A DNA stretch of 64,000 nt from Streptomyces drozdowiczii (GTDB taxonomy: Bacteria > Actinomycetota > Actinomycetes > Streptomycetales > Streptomycetaceae), in NCBI RefSeq assembly GCF_026167665.1, contig NZ_CP098740.1:1302001-1366000 (forward strand), given 5' to 3'. Of this stretch, positions 1-10,713 are shown piece by piece. Position 1 is the stretch's first letter, and each line of letters opens with the position of its first letter. The notes under the pieces were generated by a model. The model did not search any database, had not been told where the DNA came from, and was given only the letters and a program-made list of their open reading frames with translations. The translations under genes and the position numbers were made by a program.

Positions 1-348
1 GGCGTGCACGAGGTCGACCTGCGGCTGCTCCTCGTCGCCGTGGACCGTGCGGCGGCCGATGAAGTGGACGTAGCCGTCCGGGCCCTGGGCGAGGCCGAGG
101 TGGGTCAGGTCCGGGACCGGGAAGAAGTCGGGGCCCTCCCAGCCGGGGCCGCCGGGGCGCTCCTCGGTCCAGCGCAGGAGCCCGTCCTCGTTGCGGGCGT
201 AGGCGGTGAGCCTGCCGTCCTTGCCACGTACGAGCCAGTGTCCGTCGACCGGGGTCTCGCCGGTCCCACGGGTGCTTTCGACGTCTCGCAGGGCGTCGTC
301 GCCCTTGCCCGAGGCGCTCCCCTGGGCACGTCTCGACCTGACTCGCAT
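1..348 (-). CDS. PLL/tectonin-like beta-propeller protein, N-terminal part
   Basis: The gene runs off the left edge, so only the first 116 residues are present. They open with a basic, polar stretch (MRVRSRRAQGSASGKGDD) and continue into short repeats of the form GxWxVRGKDGRLTAYARNEDG and LxxWTEERPGGPGW, ending near GYVHFIGRR. Alternating Trp/Gly strands with 'DGRL..Y', 'DGLLRW' and 'DGYVHF' are typical of PLL-like or tectonin beta-propeller blades. No catalytic motif is visible. The start is the ATG at 348 because a TATGAT -10 element lies upstream; no strong ribosome binding site is visible. It is divergent from the PIN-like gene. The function is unknown; a carbohydrate- or protein-binding surface is an inference from the fold. 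Confidence 0.7.
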   Translation of the reverse strand, partial: MRVRSRRAQGSASGKGDDALRDVESTRGTGETPVDGHWLVRGKDGRLTAYARNEDGLLRWTEERPGGPGWEGPDFFPVPDLTHLGLAQGPDGYVHFIGRRTVHGDEEQPQVDLVHA

Positions 349-432
349 GTCGTGGCGTCTTCCTTCCGTGATGGTCCGCCCCCGATCTGCGGCTTTGTGT
401 CACGACCGGCATCCGGAAGGCGGGGAGCACCC

Positions 433-468
433 ATCATAGAATCACCGTTCGAACCCTTGGAATCACCG
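433..468 (-). promoter_or_regulatory. possible promoter with direct repeat
   Basis: On the minus strand a TATGAT hexamer (433-438) lies upstream of the partial gene. Just behind it is an exact direct repeat CGGTGATTC (439-447 and 460-468), repeated at a 21-base period, or two helical turns. A factor bound on one DNA face could contact polymerase there. There is no good TTGACA element, so activation by a protein bound at the repeats is a reasonable guess, nothing more. Confidence 0.3.
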
Positions 469-524
469 CGTCCGCACCGCTTGCGCGGCACTTCGGCACA
501 CCTCGGACATGACAGGGTGGCCCC

Positions 525-908
525 ATGTCGAATCCGCTGCCCCTGGTGATCGTCGACGCCGCCAATGTCGTCGGATCCGTCCCGGACGGCTGGTGGCGCG
601 ACCGGCGGGGCGCGGCCGAGCAGCTGCGCGACGCGCTGGTGCCCTACGCCTCCGACGGCCTGCCCGGTACGCCCGGCCCCGTCGAGCTGGTGCTGGTGGT
701 GGAGGGGCGGGCCCGGGACGTCGCGCCCGTTCCCGGGGTGCGGGTGGAGGCGGCCCCGGGCAGCGGTGACGACCTGATCGCGGAGCTTGCCGCGGAGGCC
801 GCGCCGCGCCCCTGCGTCGTCGTCACCGCGGACCGGGAGCTGCGCCGGCGGGTCGAGGCGCACGGGGCGCGGTGCGTGGGGCCGCGTACGGTGCGGCCGG
901 GGGCCTGA
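525..908 (+). CDS. PIN/NYN-like (YacP-type) domain protein
   Basis: This is a 127-residue protein made of one alpha/beta domain. It begins with a hydrophobic strand ending in Asp11 and Asn14 (VIVDAANVVGS), carries an acidic GDD at 82-83 before a helix, and ends with VVTADRELRRR (Asp103). This spacing of acidic residues is that of PIN/NYN nuclease-like folds, and the final strand plus Arg-rich helix resembles YacP-type proteins. If active, it would be a metal-dependent RNA nuclease in the cytoplasm. The ATG follows AGGGTGG at a normal distance. The gene stands alone, ends 4 bases from the convergent permease gene, and has no obvious partner. RNA as substrate is inferred from the fold. Confidence 0.7.
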   Translation: MSNPLPLVIVDAANVVGSVPDGWWRDRRGAAEQLRDALVPYASDGLPGTPGPVELVLVVEGRARDVAPVPGVRVEAAPGSGDDLIAELAAEAAPRPCVVVTADRELRRRVEAHGARCVGPRTVRPGA

Positions 909-911
909 GGG

Positions 912-2450
<1,539 letters not shown>

Positions 2451-2508
2451 GTTCCGGACCCGGCCCCACCACTCCTGCGCGGCACGCCTGCCGCGGCCGG
2501 ATTTCACG

Positions 2509-2559
2509 CGAACGGGCCGGTCGGACCACCCGTTACGGGTGGTCCGACCGGCCCGTTCG
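2509..2559. terminator. strong hairpin terminator after dxs
   Basis: This is a perfect 24-bp inverted repeat (2509-2532 and 2536-2559) with a three-base loop. It lies 17 bases past the dxs stop and before the permease start, with no clear T-run, as is usual in Streptomyces. It should separate dxs transcription from the permease gene. Confidence 0.85.
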
Positions 2560-2575
2560 GCCGATTCGCTACGGG

Positions 2576-4555
2576 TCAGTCCCGGACGCGCTCCGCGACG
2601 GTGCGGTCCTCCGCGCCCGGCTCGTAGCGCCCGTCCAGCTTGGCGACCAGGCCGGTGACCTGGCGGGCGATGTCCGGGGCGGTCAGCCCGATCTCGGCCA
2701 TGACCTCCTTGCGGGAGGCGTGGTCGAGGAAGACCGGCGGGATGCCGAAGTCGCGCAGCGGTACGTCCACGTCCGCGTCGCGCAGCGCCTGGGAGACCGC
2801 GGAACCGACGCCGCCGACCCTGCTGTTGTCCTCGACGGTGACGACGACCCGGTGGCGCGCGGCGAGCGGGGCCAGGGCCTCGTCCACGGGCTTGACCCAG
2901 CGGGGGTCCACGACGGTCGTGGAGATGCCCTGGGCGTCGAGCAGGTCGGCGATCTCCAGGCACATCGGGGCCAGCGCGCCGATGGAGACGAGGAGCACGT
3001 CGGGCCGGGCGGTGCCGGGCTCGCGGAGCACGTCCATGCCGCCCACCGTGCCGACTGCCTTGACCGAGGGGCCGACCGCGCCCTTGGAGAAGCGGACGAC
3101 CGTGGGTGCGTCGTCCACCTCGACGGCCTCGCGCAGCTGGGCGCGGACCTGGTCGGCGTCGCGCGGGGCGGCGATCCGCAGGCCGGGCACGACCTGGAGG
3201 ATCGACATGTCCCACATGCCGTTGTGCGAGGCGCCGTCGGTGCCGGTGATCCCGGCCCGGTCCAGGACGAAGGTGACCCCGCACTTGTGCAGGGCGACGT
3301 CCATCAGGACCTGGTCGAAGGCGCGGTTGAGGAAGGTGGCGTACACCGCGAAGACCGGGTGGAGGCCGCCGGTGGCGAGGCCGGCCGCGGAGACCGCGCC
3401 GTGCTGCTCGGCGATGCCGACGTCGTAGATCCGGTCCGGGAACTCCTTCTCGAAGCCGGTCAGGCCGACCGGCTGGAGCATGGCCGCGGTGATCGCGACG
3501 ATGTCCTCGCGCTCGTGGCCGAGCTTGACCATCTCCTCGCCGAACACCGAGGTCCAGTCGAGGCCGGAGGTGGCGACGGGCAGGCCCGTGTCGGGGTGGA
3601 TCTTGCCGACGGCGTGGAAGCGGTCGGCCTCGTCCTGGAGGGCGGGGGTGTAGCCGCGGCCCTTCTCGGTGAGGCAGTGCACGATGACCGGGCCGCCGAA
3701 GCGCTTGGCGCGCTGGAGGGCGGACTCCAGGGCCTCGATGTCGTGGCCGTCGATGGGGCCGACGTACTTGAGGCCGAGGTCCTCGAACATGCCCTGCGGG
3801 GCGATGAAGTCCTTCAGGCCCTTCTTGGCGCCGTGCAGGGTCTCGTAGAGCGGCTTGCCGACGACGGGGGTGCGCTCCAGGAGGTCCTTGCCGCGGGCCA
3901 GGAAGCGTTCGTAGCCGTCGGTGGTGCGCAGGGTGGCCAGGTGGTTGGCGAGGCCGCCGATGGTGGGCGCGTAGGAGCGCTCGTTGTCGTTGACGACGAT
4001 GACGAGGGGGCGGTCCTTGGCGGCGGCGATGTTGTTCAGCGCCTCCCAGGCCATGCCGCCGGTGAGGGCGCCGTCGCCGATGACCGCGACGACGTGGTCG
4101 TCCCTGCCGCGGACCTCGTTGGCCTTGGCGAGGCCGTCGGCCCAGCCGAGGACGGTCGAGGCGTGCGAGTTCTCGATGACGTCGTGCTCGGACTCGGCGC
4201 GCGAGGGGTAGCCGGAGAGGCCGCCCTTGCTCTTGAGCCTGCTGAAGTCCTGGCGGCCGGTGAGGAGCTTGTGCACGTAGCTCTGGTGGCCGGTGTCGAA
4301 GAGGACCTTGTCCTTCGGCGAGTCGAAGACCCGGTGCAGGGCGATGGTCAGCTCGACCACGCCGAGGTTGGGTCCGAGGTGTCCGCCGGTCTTGGAGACC
4401 GCGTCGACCAGGAAGGTCCGGATCTCCTCGGCGAGCTGGTCCAGCTGCTCGGGAGTGAGCCGGTCGAGGTCACGCGGTCCGCCGATGCGGGTCAGCAGAT
4501 CCCATCCGTCGCCCACCACCGCCCGTGCGTGACGCGCTTCGCGCGGCTGAGTCAC
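2576..4555 (-). CDS. dxs: 1-deoxy-D-xylulose-5-phosphate synthase
   Basis: The enzyme makes 1-deoxy-D-xylulose 5-phosphate from pyruvate and glyceraldehyde 3-phosphate, the first step of the MEP isoprenoid route, and it also feeds thiamine and pyridoxal synthesis. The 659-residue protein has the expected transketolase layout. The N-terminal TPP domain has [16 protein letters not shown] and the diphosphate motif [16 protein letters not shown] (Asp161). The pyrimidine-binding domain has the catalytic Glu383 in [15 protein letters not shown], and a C-terminal transketolase domain follows. The GTG at 4555 is preceded four bases away by a perfect AAGGAGG. Streptomyces often have two dxs copies; this sits at the locus I associate with the SCO6013 copy. 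It appears to be monocistronic, flanked by hairpins on both sides. Confidence 0.97.
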   Translation of the reverse strand: MTQPREARHARAVVGDGWDLLTRIGGPRDLDRLTPEQLDQLAEEIRTFLVDAVSKTGGHLGPNLGVVELTIALHRVFDSPKDKVLFDTGHQSYVHKLLTGRQDFSRLKSKGGLSGYPSRAESEHDVIENSHASTVLGWADGLAKANEVRGRDDHVVAVIGDGALTGGMAWEALNNIAAAKDRPLVIVVNDNERSYAPTIGGLANHLATLRTTDGYERFLARGKDLLERTPVVGKPLYETLHGAKKGLKDFIAPQGMFEDLGLKYVGPIDGHDIEALESALQRAKRFGGPVIVHCLTEKGRGYTPALQDEADRFHAVGKIHPDTGLPVATSGLDWTSVFGEEMVKLGHEREDIVAITAAMLQPVGLTGFEKEFPDRIYDVGIAEQHGAVSAAGLATGGLHPVFAVYATFLNRAFDQVLMDVALHKCGVTFVLDRAGITGTDGASHNGMWDMSILQVVPGLRIAAPRDADQVRAQLREAVEVDDAPTVVRFSKGAVGPSVKAVGTVGGMDVLREPGTARPDVLLVSIGALAPMCLEIADLLDAQGISTTVVDPRWVKPVDEALAPLAARHRVVVTVEDNSRVGGVGSAVSQALRDADVDVPLRDFGIPPVFLDHASRKEVMAEIGLTAPDIARQVTGLVAKLDGRYEPGAEDRTVAERVRD

Positions 4556-4662
4556 CGTGCCTCCTTGCGATTGTGCTGGTCGAGCATGCCGATCCGATGA
4601 GTCTAACGGCCTCCCCCCGAAGCGGGAGTCGGGGCGTGCTGCCCCTTCCGTGCCGGTACGTG

Positions 4663-4701
4663 CCGGAGCCCGGCGCCCTCCGTGGGGGCGCCGGGCTCCG
4701 G
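4663..4701. terminator. hairpin terminator of the xylFGH operon
   Basis: A perfect 15-bp stem (4663-4677 and 4687-4701) with a nine-base loop lies between the end of xylH and the start of dxs. It is placed to stop minus-strand transcripts from xylFGH before they enter dxs. Confidence 0.8.
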
Positions 4702-4754
4702 CGGGTGGTGCGTACGGCGCGCGGCCTGCGGTGTTGCGTGTCGCGACCGGGCCG

Positions 4755-6071
4755 CTAGGCGCGCCCGGCGGTCTTCTGCGTCTTGCGGGACACCGAGTCG
4801 ATGATCACAGCGATGAGGAGGACCGCACCGGTGATCATGTACTGGATCGCGTTGGACGACAGGTTCATCTGGTTGAGGCCCTGGACGATCGACTGGATGA
4901 CCAGGATGCCGAGGAGCGCCGACCAGACCTTGCCGCGTCCGCCGAACAGGGACGTACCACCGATGACGGCGGCGGCGATGCACATCATCAGCTGGTTGCC
5001 GCCACCGAGCGAGCGGTCGGCGCCGCCGGTCGCGGAGGCCAGGAAGAGGCCGCCGACCGCACCGAGCGTGCCGGAGATCATGAACACCGAGATGCGGATC
5101 CAGGAGACGTTGATACCGGCGCGGCGCGCGGCCTCGACGCCGCCGCCGACCGCGAAGACCTGACGGCCGTACGTGGTGCGGCGCAGCACGAAGTCGGTGA
5201 TGACCAGGATCGCGAGGAAGATCACCAGGGAGAGCGGGAGGCCCTGCTCCTGGTTGAACGCGTACGCGGCGAGGAGCGACAGGATCGCGAGCAGCGCGGT
5301 GCGCAGGATGATCTCGCTCTGCGGGCGGGCCGGCAGCTCGGCGGCCTTGCGGCGCCGGGCGTCGCGCAGCTGCGTGAGGTAGAAGGCGACGATCACGACG
5401 ATGGCGAGGCCGTAGGCGGCGGCGACGTCCTCGAAGTAGTAGCTGGTCAGGTCGCGGACGAAGCTGCCGAGCGGGGTGGTGATGGTGGACTTCTCGCCCA
5501 TCACCCAGGTCTGCATGCCGGCCCAGCCCAGGAAGCCCGCCAGGGTCACGACGAACGCGGGCACGCCGATCTTGGCGAAGACGATGCCGTGGAAGGCGCC
5601 GATGACCGTGCCGGACAGGATGCCGAGCAGGATGGCGAGGCCGTCGGGCATGTCCGAGCCGAGGACGGCCCAGACCGCGCCCGCGAGACCGGCGACGGAG
5701 CCGACCGCGAGGTCGATCTCGCCGAGCAGCAGGACGAAGACGATGCCGACGGCCATGATGCCGGGGCCCGCCGCGTACAGCGTGATCTGGTCGAGGTTGT
5801 ACGAGGTGAGGAAGTTGCCGGTCTCGGCCTGGAAGACGATGCCGATGATGATCAGGCCCACCACGACGGGCAGCGAGCCGATCTCGCCCGAGCGCACCTT
5901 GCGCTTGAACTCGGTCCAGTAGCCCTTGAAGCCCTGCTCGCGGACGAGCAGCCGGGGGTCGACGACCCGCACCGCGCCCTCGGCCGCCGCGGGGGCCTCG
6001 GTGGTCTCGGGGGCCTCGGTGGTCTCCGCCTGGGCCGGGATCTTGGCCGAGGTCTCGTTGGTGTTGCTCAC
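4755..6071 (-). CDS. xylH: xylose ABC transporter permease XylH
   Basis: This is the membrane subunit of the xylose importer. It has 438 residues. A polar N-terminus rich in Thr-Glu-Ala-Pro (about residues 10-35) precedes around ten hydrophobic segments in the pattern of ribose/xylose (BPD_transp_2) permeases, including [21 protein letters not shown] and [18 protein letters not shown]. The GTG start at 6071 overlaps the xylG stop by four bases (GTGA), so the two are translationally coupled. Neighbours are the ATPase XylG and binding protein XylF, and the regulator Rok7B7 lies upstream. The substrate assignment rests on this operon-regulator pairing, known from S. coelicolor, more than on the permease sequence. 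Confidence 0.93.
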   Translation of the reverse strand: MSNTNETSAKIPAQAETTEAPETTEAPAAAEGAVRVVDPRLLVREQGFKGYWTEFKRKVRSGEIGSLPVVVGLIIIGIVFQAETGNFLTSYNLDQITLYAAGPGIMAVGIVFVLLLGEIDLAVGSVAGLAGAVWAVLGSDMPDGLAILLGILSGTVIGAFHGIVFAKIGVPAFVVTLAGFLGWAGMQTWVMGEKSTITTPLGSFVRDLTSYYFEDVAAAYGLAIVVIVAFYLTQLRDARRRKAAELPARPQSEIILRTALLAILSLLAAYAFNQEQGLPLSLVIFLAILVITDFVLRRTTYGRQVFAVGGGVEAARRAGINVSWIRISVFMISGTLGAVGGLFLASATGGADRSLGGGNQLMMCIAAAVIGGTSLFGGRGKVWSALLGILVIQSIVQGLNQMNLSSNAIQYMITGAVLLIAVIIDSVSRKTQKTAGRA

Positions 6072-6847
6072 TTGGATGCCTCCGCGCTGCGCGACTTGCG
6101 GCGGGTCACGGCGTTGTCCGTGGCGCCCGTGATCGCGGCGATGATTTCTTCGTGGCTGGTCGTGGCCACGGGGAAGACGCCGTTGTTGTGGCCGAGTCGC
6201 AGCACGGCGACCTTGTCGGCCACGGCCTTCACATCGGCCATGTTGTGGCTGATGAGGATGACGCCGAGGTTCTGCTCGCGCAGCCGCTCCACCAGGTCGA
6301 GGACCTGCGCGGTCTGCTCGACGCCGAGGGCCGCGGTGGGCTCGTCCAGGATCACGATCTTGGGGTTGCCGACCAGGGCGCGGGCGATGGCGACGACCTG
6401 GCGCTGACCGCCGGAGAGCGCGGCGACCGGGATGCGGACGCTGGGGATGCGGATGGAGAGGGTGGACAGGAGGTCCTGGGCCCGCTTCTCCATGGCGACC
6501 TCGTCGAGGACGCCGCCCTTCTTGATCTCGCGACCGAGGAAGAGGTTGGCGACGACGTCCAGGTTGTCGCAGAGCGCGAGGTCCTGGTAGACGGTGGCGA
6601 CGCCGAGGTTCTGGGCGTCGTGCGGACGGCTGATGTCCACCTTCGCGCCCTCCCACTCGATGACGCCCTCATCGATGGGGTGCACGCCGGCGATCGTCTT
6701 GACCAGCGTGGACTTTCCGGCACCGTTGTCGCCGACGAGGGCGACCACTTCTCCGGCGTGGACTTCGAGATCGACACCGGAGAGGACCTGGACCGCTCCG
6801 AATCGCTTGAAGACTCCACGCAACGCCAGCACGGGCGTCTGTGACAC
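6068..6847 (-). CDS. xylG: xylose ABC transporter ATPase XylG
   Basis: This is a single-domain ABC ATPase of 259 residues. The Walker A motif is GDNGAGKST, the signature is LSGGQRQ and Walker B is KIVILDEPTAALG, with the switch His in LISHNMADV. It is half the length of the double-domain RbsA/E. coli XylG type, so a homodimer presumably powers the importer. The GTG at 6847 was chosen because AAGGAG lies nine bases upstream; the ATG three codons earlier overlaps that ribosome binding site. It sits between xylF and xylH in one minus-strand operon and is coupled to xylH by a four-base overlap. Confidence 0.94.
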   Translation of the reverse strand: MSQTPVLALRGVFKRFGAVQVLSGVDLEVHAGEVVALVGDNGAGKSTLVKTIAGVHPIDEGVIEWEGAKVDISRPHDAQNLGVATVYQDLALCDNLDVVANLFLGREIKKGGVLDEVAMEKRAQDLLSTLSIRIPSVRIPVAALSGGQRQVVAIARALVGNPKIVILDEPTAALGVEQTAQVLDLVERLREQNLGVILISHNMADVKAVADKVAVLRLGHNNGVFPVATTSHEEIIAAITGATDNAVTRRKSRSAEASK

Positions 6848-7021
6848 GTGAACCATCTCCTTCGCCGCCTGACCGGCGGGGATGTGCCGCCTGACCGGCG
6901 GAGACGCCGCGCCGCGAGGGCAGCGTCGACATACGGGAAGCACTGGGGGGGAGAGTGTCCGGCACCCGGCCGGAAGCGGGGTGTGAGCCGGCCGGGGCCG
7001 GACAGTCATGGGGGGCGGGCG

Positions 7022-7082
7022 GATTCCGCCGTGCGGGGCGGAATCAGACCCGCACGCGCCAGGGCCGGCCGGCCCTGGCGCG
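7022..7082. other. two stem-loops between xylF and xylG
   Basis: Two hairpins sit in the 243-base gap after xylF. One is a perfect 28-base palindrome (7055-7082) starting nine bases past the xylF stop. The other is a 9-bp stem at 7022-7045. In sugar ABC operons such elements often protect or terminate the binding-protein mRNA so that it is made in excess over the membrane parts. That role is an inference here. The rest of the gap shows further weak inverted repeats near 6957-6997 and no gene. Confidence 0.6.
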
Positions 7083-7090
7083 AGGAGGGA

Positions 7091-8158
7091 CTACTTGATG
7101 CCCAGCGCGGTGCACTTGGCGGCGATGTCCTTGACGCAGACGTCGGCGACCTTGTAGATGCCGTCCTTGATCACGGTGGACTGGATGTTGTCCTTGTTCA
7201 CCACGGTCGGCTCGAGCAGCGTGGACGGAACGCCGTCCGTCTCGCCCTGGGCGCCGATGTCCTTGCCCTGGAGCAGGTTGACGGCGAACTGGGCGGCCGC
7301 GGGGGCCAGCTGCTTCGGCGACTTGTAGATCGTGAAGGTCTGCGTACCGGCGATGATCCGCTGGATGCCGGGGAGCTCGGCGTCCTGGCCGCCCACCGGG
7401 ATGTCCTTGATGCCGGCGTTGCTCAGCGAGGTGATGATGCCGCCCGCCATGCCGTCGTTGGCGGAGTAGACGGCGTCGATCTTGCCCTTGCCGACCGAGG
7501 AGATGGCGGCGGTCATCTTCTCGCCGGCGATCTTCGGGTCCCACTCGCCGGACGCCTCGTAGGCGATCTTGATCTTGCCGTCGAGGGACGCGTGGGCGCC
7601 CTTCTTGAACAGACCGGCGTTCGGGTCCTTCTCGTCGCCGTTGATCATGACGAGGTTGGCCTTGGCGGCCTTGGCACCCAGGGCGTCGAGGACGGCCTGG
7701 CCCTGGAGGCGGCCGATCTTCTCGTTGTCGTGGCTGACGTAGGCGTCGGCACCGGCGATGGCGCGGTCGTACGCGACGACCTTGACGCCCTTCTTGTGCG
7801 CGGCTTCGACCCAGGCGGCGGACTTCTCGGCGTCGACCGAGGAGATCGCGATGACCTTGATGCCGTCGGCGATCTGCTGCTCGAACTGCTGCTTCTGCTG
7901 GCCGACGTCACCGGCCGCGTTGTTGTAGACGACCTCGCAGTCGGCGCAGTCCTTCTTGACCGCCTCGATGAACAGCGGCTTGTCCAGCGTCTCGTAGCGG
8001 GCGGTCTTGTTCTCCGGGAGCAGGAGACCGATCTTGGTCTTGCTGCCCGAGTCCGCCGAGTCCTTCTTGTCGTCGCCGGCCTTGCCGCAAGCGGCGAGGG
8101 AGACGGCCATCGAAACGGCGGCCGTGCCTATGACGATGCGTCGCGTCATTGCGTTCAT
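7091..8158 (-). CDS. xylF: xylose-binding lipoprotein XylF
   Basis: This is the periplasmic-type solute-binding protein of the xylose importer, 355 residues long. The signal peptide ends in the lipobox LAAC with the lipidated Cys24, followed by a charged linker (GKAGDDKKDSADSGSKT). The body is a PBP1 two-lobe sugar-binding fold, with IGLLLPENKTARYE at the first strand, VVAYDRAIAGADAYVSHDN in the middle and YSANDGMAGGIITSL in the second lobe. The ATG at 8158 was chosen because GGGAGG lies at the right distance upstream and a standard n-region follows. It is the first gene of the xyl operon and lies just behind a Rok7B7-type operator. Confidence 0.94.
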   Translation of the reverse strand: MNAMTRRIVIGTAAVSMAVSLAACGKAGDDKKDSADSGSKTKIGLLLPENKTARYETLDKPLFIEAVKKDCADCEVVYNNAAGDVGQQKQQFEQQIADGIKVIAISSVDAEKSAAWVEAAHKKGVKVVAYDRAIAGADAYVSHDNEKIGRLQGQAVLDALGAKAAKANLVMINGDEKDPNAGLFKKGAHASLDGKIKIAYEASGEWDPKIAGEKMTAAISSVGKGKIDAVYSANDGMAGGIITSLSNAGIKDIPVGGQDAELPGIQRIIAGTQTFTIYKSPKQLAPAAAQFAVNLLQGKDIGAQGETDGVPSTLLEPTVVNKDNIQSTVIKDGIYKVADVCVKDIAAKCTALGIK

Positions 8159-8234
8159 TGGGGGTTTGCCTCCCTGACGAGGCCGCAACGTCGCGGCCGA
8201 GGTGGCTGGAAGTCAACTCGGCCGCGGGGGCGGC

Positions 8235-8252
8235 GTCAAGGAGTAAATCCTT
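8235..8252 (-). promoter_or_regulatory. Rok7B7-type operator in the xylF promoter
   Basis: The minus strand reads TTTACTCCTTGAC at 8247-8235. This fits every position of the degenerate motif TTKAMKHSTTSAV that I recall being published for S. coelicolor Rok7B7. It also forms part of a small dyad, AAGGA-N5-TCCTT (8238-8252). It lies 77 bases upstream of the xylF start and next to the rok7B7 gene. The regulator identity is inference from motif and position. Confidence 0.6.
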
Positions 8253-8281
8253 AACGAGATGACAACGGTGCCATTCGTTAT

Positions 8282-9480
8282 CTAAGTGAAGGCAGGAGTG
8301 GCCGCGGGGAGGGTGCTCTCCAAAAGGGTTGAATCCCCCATCTCGCTCAGCACGAGCGCCAGGGCGCCCAGCACCTCCGCACGGCCCCCAGGGCCCCCGG
8401 AAGCACGGAGAGCTGCCGGGCCGCGCTGGGGATGGCGTAACGCGACACGGAGTCCCTGATGGGCCCCAGGACCAGCTCCCCGGCCTCCGCCAGCGAGCCG
8501 CCCAGCACCACGCGGCTCGGGTTCAGCAGATTGCACAGGTTGGCCACCCCGCTGCCGATGTGGCGCCCGACGTCGCCGATCACCCGCCGGCACCCCGGAT
8601 CGCCCTCGCGCGCCAGCTGGACCACCCGCTCCATGGTGAGATCGGGGCCATGGCTGGGCTGGAGCAGGGGCAGGACGTAGCGGGCGGCCGTGAAGGTCTC
8701 CAGGCAGCCGCGGTTGCCGCAGCGGCAGACCGGGCCCGACTCGTCCAGGGTGATGTGGCCGATCTCGCCGGCCGTGCCGCCCGGGCCCCGGTAGATGTGC
8801 CCGTCGATCACCAGACCGGCGCCGACCCCGCTGGCGACCTTGATGTACGCGAGGTCCCTGACCCCCCGGCCGCTCCCCCACACCAGCTCGCCCAGGGCGC
8901 CGAGGTTGGCGTCGTTGTCCACGTAGACCGGCACGCCGAGGCGGGCGGCGAGCTCCTCGCTGGGGTTGATGCCCGTCCACCCCGGCAGGATCGACGTGGA
9001 GCCCAGGGTGCCGGACTCGACGTCGATCGGGCCGGGTACACCGAGGCCCACCCCGATGACCTTGCCGGGGCTGATCCCGGTGGTCTCGATCAGCCGGTTG
9101 ACCAGCTGTTCCGCCCGTCCGAAGCCCTCGGCGGAGGAGGCGTCGACGTCCAGCGGCTCGGACTCCTCGGCGAGCACCTGGTGGGCCAGGTTGCCGACGG
9201 CCACGCGCAGGTGGGTGTGGCCGAAGTCGACGCCGATCACGATGCCCGCGTCGCCGCTGAGCGAGACGCTGCGGGCCCGGCGGCCGCCCGCCGAGGTGGG
9301 GGTCACCTCGACCGTGCCGCTTTCCTTCAGTTCGCGAACGATATTGGAGACGGTGGCCGCGGAGAGACCCGTACTCCTGGCGATCTCCGCCTGGGTGAGC
9401 GAACCAGCCATGCGTACGGCGCGGACAACCCGCTCAAGGTTGGCGCGATGCAGAGACGTCTGCGACCCCGGAGTCTCCAT
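8282..9480 (-). CDS. rok7B7: ROK-family transcriptional regulator Rok7B7 (frameshifted near C-terminus)
   Basis: This is a ROK repressor that controls xylose uptake and, in S. coelicolor, carbon catabolite repression and antibiotic production. The N-terminal winged helix-turn-helix covers about residues 20-75 (LTQAEIARSTGLSAATVSNIV). A sugar-kinase-like ROK domain follows, with VIGVDFGHTHLRVAV, GVGLGVPGPID and the zinc-type motif GHITLDESGPVCRCGNRGCLE. As given, the reading frame leaves the family sequence after LSVLPGALG and stops at 8347. The expected tail (GRAEVLGALALVLSEMGDST) is in the neighbouring frame, ending at 8282. One missing G in the run at 8385-8389 explains this. The start is the ATG at 9480 with AGGAG 11 bases upstream; an ATG at 9513 is possible. 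The restored length is about 399 residues. Confidence 0.88.
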
Positions 9481-9549
9481 CGACTCACTCACTCCTGCCA
9501 TATTCTCCAACATGTGAACTCTAAGCTGACCGTTTTCCGGCGGGCCCCG

Positions 9550-9561
9550 TCAAGACCTTGA
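9550..9561. promoter_or_regulatory. possible Rok7B7 autoregulatory site
   Basis: The palindrome TCAAG-AC-CTTGA lies 70 bases upstream of the chosen rok7B7 start. Read on the minus strand with its flanks it fits 10 of 13 positions of the Rok7B7 motif, sharing the CTTGAC core with the xylF operator. Autoregulation is an inference. Confidence 0.35.
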
Positions 9562-9628
9562 GCAGTCGGAGCCACCGATGAGCACCGCTCCTCCACCCCG
9601 CCCCCGGGCGAACTCCCCCGTACGCAGA

Positions 9629-9666
9629 CGAACCGCCCGCCGGCTGGGATGCCGGCGGGCGGTTCG
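9629..9666. terminator. terminator of the ngcEFG operon
   Basis: A perfect 16-bp stem (9629-9644 and 9651-9666) with a six-base loop starts 36 bases past the ngcG stop. It separates the ngc operon from rok7B7, which is transcribed in the same direction. Confidence 0.8.
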
Positions 9667-9701
9667 CTTGTTCGTGAAGTGCGTTCAGGGTGTACGGGGC
9701 G

Positions 9702-10619
9702 TTACTTCACCGCTCCCGCGGTCAGCCCCGCCACCACCTGGCGCTGGAAGATGATGTAGGCCGCGAGGACCGGCAGCATCGCCATCACCAGACCGGCGAA
9801 GAGGCCGGACCAGTCGCCCTTGTAGCCCTGGCTGCTTGCCAGTTCGACCAGGCCCTGCGAGAGCACCCGGTACTTCGGGTCGGTGTTCAGCACCGTCGGC
9901 AGCATGTACTGGTTCCACTGGCCGAGGAAGTTGAAGATGCCGACGCTGATCAGGCCGGGCTTGGCCATCGGCAGCATGACCTGGAAGAACGTCCGGGTGT
10001 GCGAGGCCCCGTCGATCATCGCCGCTTCCGCCACCGACCCCGGCAGCGTCCGGAAGAAGGAGGTGAGGAAGAAGACGGTGAAGGGCAGCGAGTACGCGAT
10101 GTAGACCAGGATCAGCCCGTGCCGCGTGTTCAGCAGCCCCATGTTGTTCATCACGAAGAACAGCGGGACCAGCGCCAGGATGATCGGGAAGCTCATCCCG
10201 CCGATGAACAGGTAGTAGATGAAGCGGTTGCCCGGGAAGTCGAACCGGGCGAGCACATAGGCCGCCATCGAGCCGAGCAGCAGCGTGCCGATCAGCGAAC
10301 AGCCCACCACGACGATCGTGTTGAAGAAGTAATCGCTCATGTGCGCCTGGCTCCAGGCGCGCGACCAGTTCTCGAAGTGGAGCTTGTCCGGCAGCTTCCA
10401 CGGCGTCGACAGGATCGAGTCGTCGGTCTTGAACGACGACATGATCGCCCAGAGCAGCGGCAGCACCACCAGGATCGCCCAGATGATCAGCACACCGTGC
10501 GAGAAGACGTTGAGGGTCTTCCCCTCGCTGCTCTTCTCCTTGCCCGCCGGGGCGGGCGACTTGGACACGGGGGCCGGATCCGTCGCCGCGACCGCGGGAG
10601 GGGTTTCAGTGGCCTTCAC
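9702..10619 (-). CDS. ngcG: N-acetylglucosamine/chitobiose ABC permease NgcG
   Basis: This is the second membrane subunit of a carbohydrate ABC importer (MalG type, 305 residues). A Pro-Ala-Lys-rich cytoplasmic stretch of about 35 residues precedes six membrane helices, and the EAA loop reads EAAMIDGASHTRTFFQVMLP. It ends with the typical C-terminal GLTAGAVK. Together with NgcE and NgcF it imports N-acetylglucosamine or diacetylchitobiose; that substrate is known for the orthologous operon next to rok7B7 in Streptomyces. No ATPase gene is present, and such systems usually share the MsiK ATPase. The GTG start has a GAGGTGAG ribosome binding site. Confidence 0.92.
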   Translation of the reverse strand: MKATETPPAVAATDPAPVSKSPAPAGKEKSSEGKTLNVFSHGVLIIWAILVVLPLLWAIMSSFKTDDSILSTPWKLPDKLHFENWSRAWSQAHMSDYFFNTIVVVGCSLIGTLLLGSMAAYVLARFDFPGNRFIYYLFIGGMSFPIILALVPLFFVMNNMGLLNTRHGLILVYIAYSLPFTVFFLTSFFRTLPGSVAEAAMIDGASHTRTFFQVMLPMAKPGLISVGIFNFLGQWNQYMLPTVLNTDPKYRVLSQGLVELASSQGYKGDWSGLFAGLVMAMLPVLAAYIIFQRQVVAGLTAGAVK

Positions 10620-10713
10620 GCGTGCTCACCTCGTACTACTGTCGAGCCGGCCGCCGCGGCCGGGCTGTCTTGCCTGCTGGGGGTCCGGGGAACGCGCCCC
10701 GGGAAGCGCGGCA

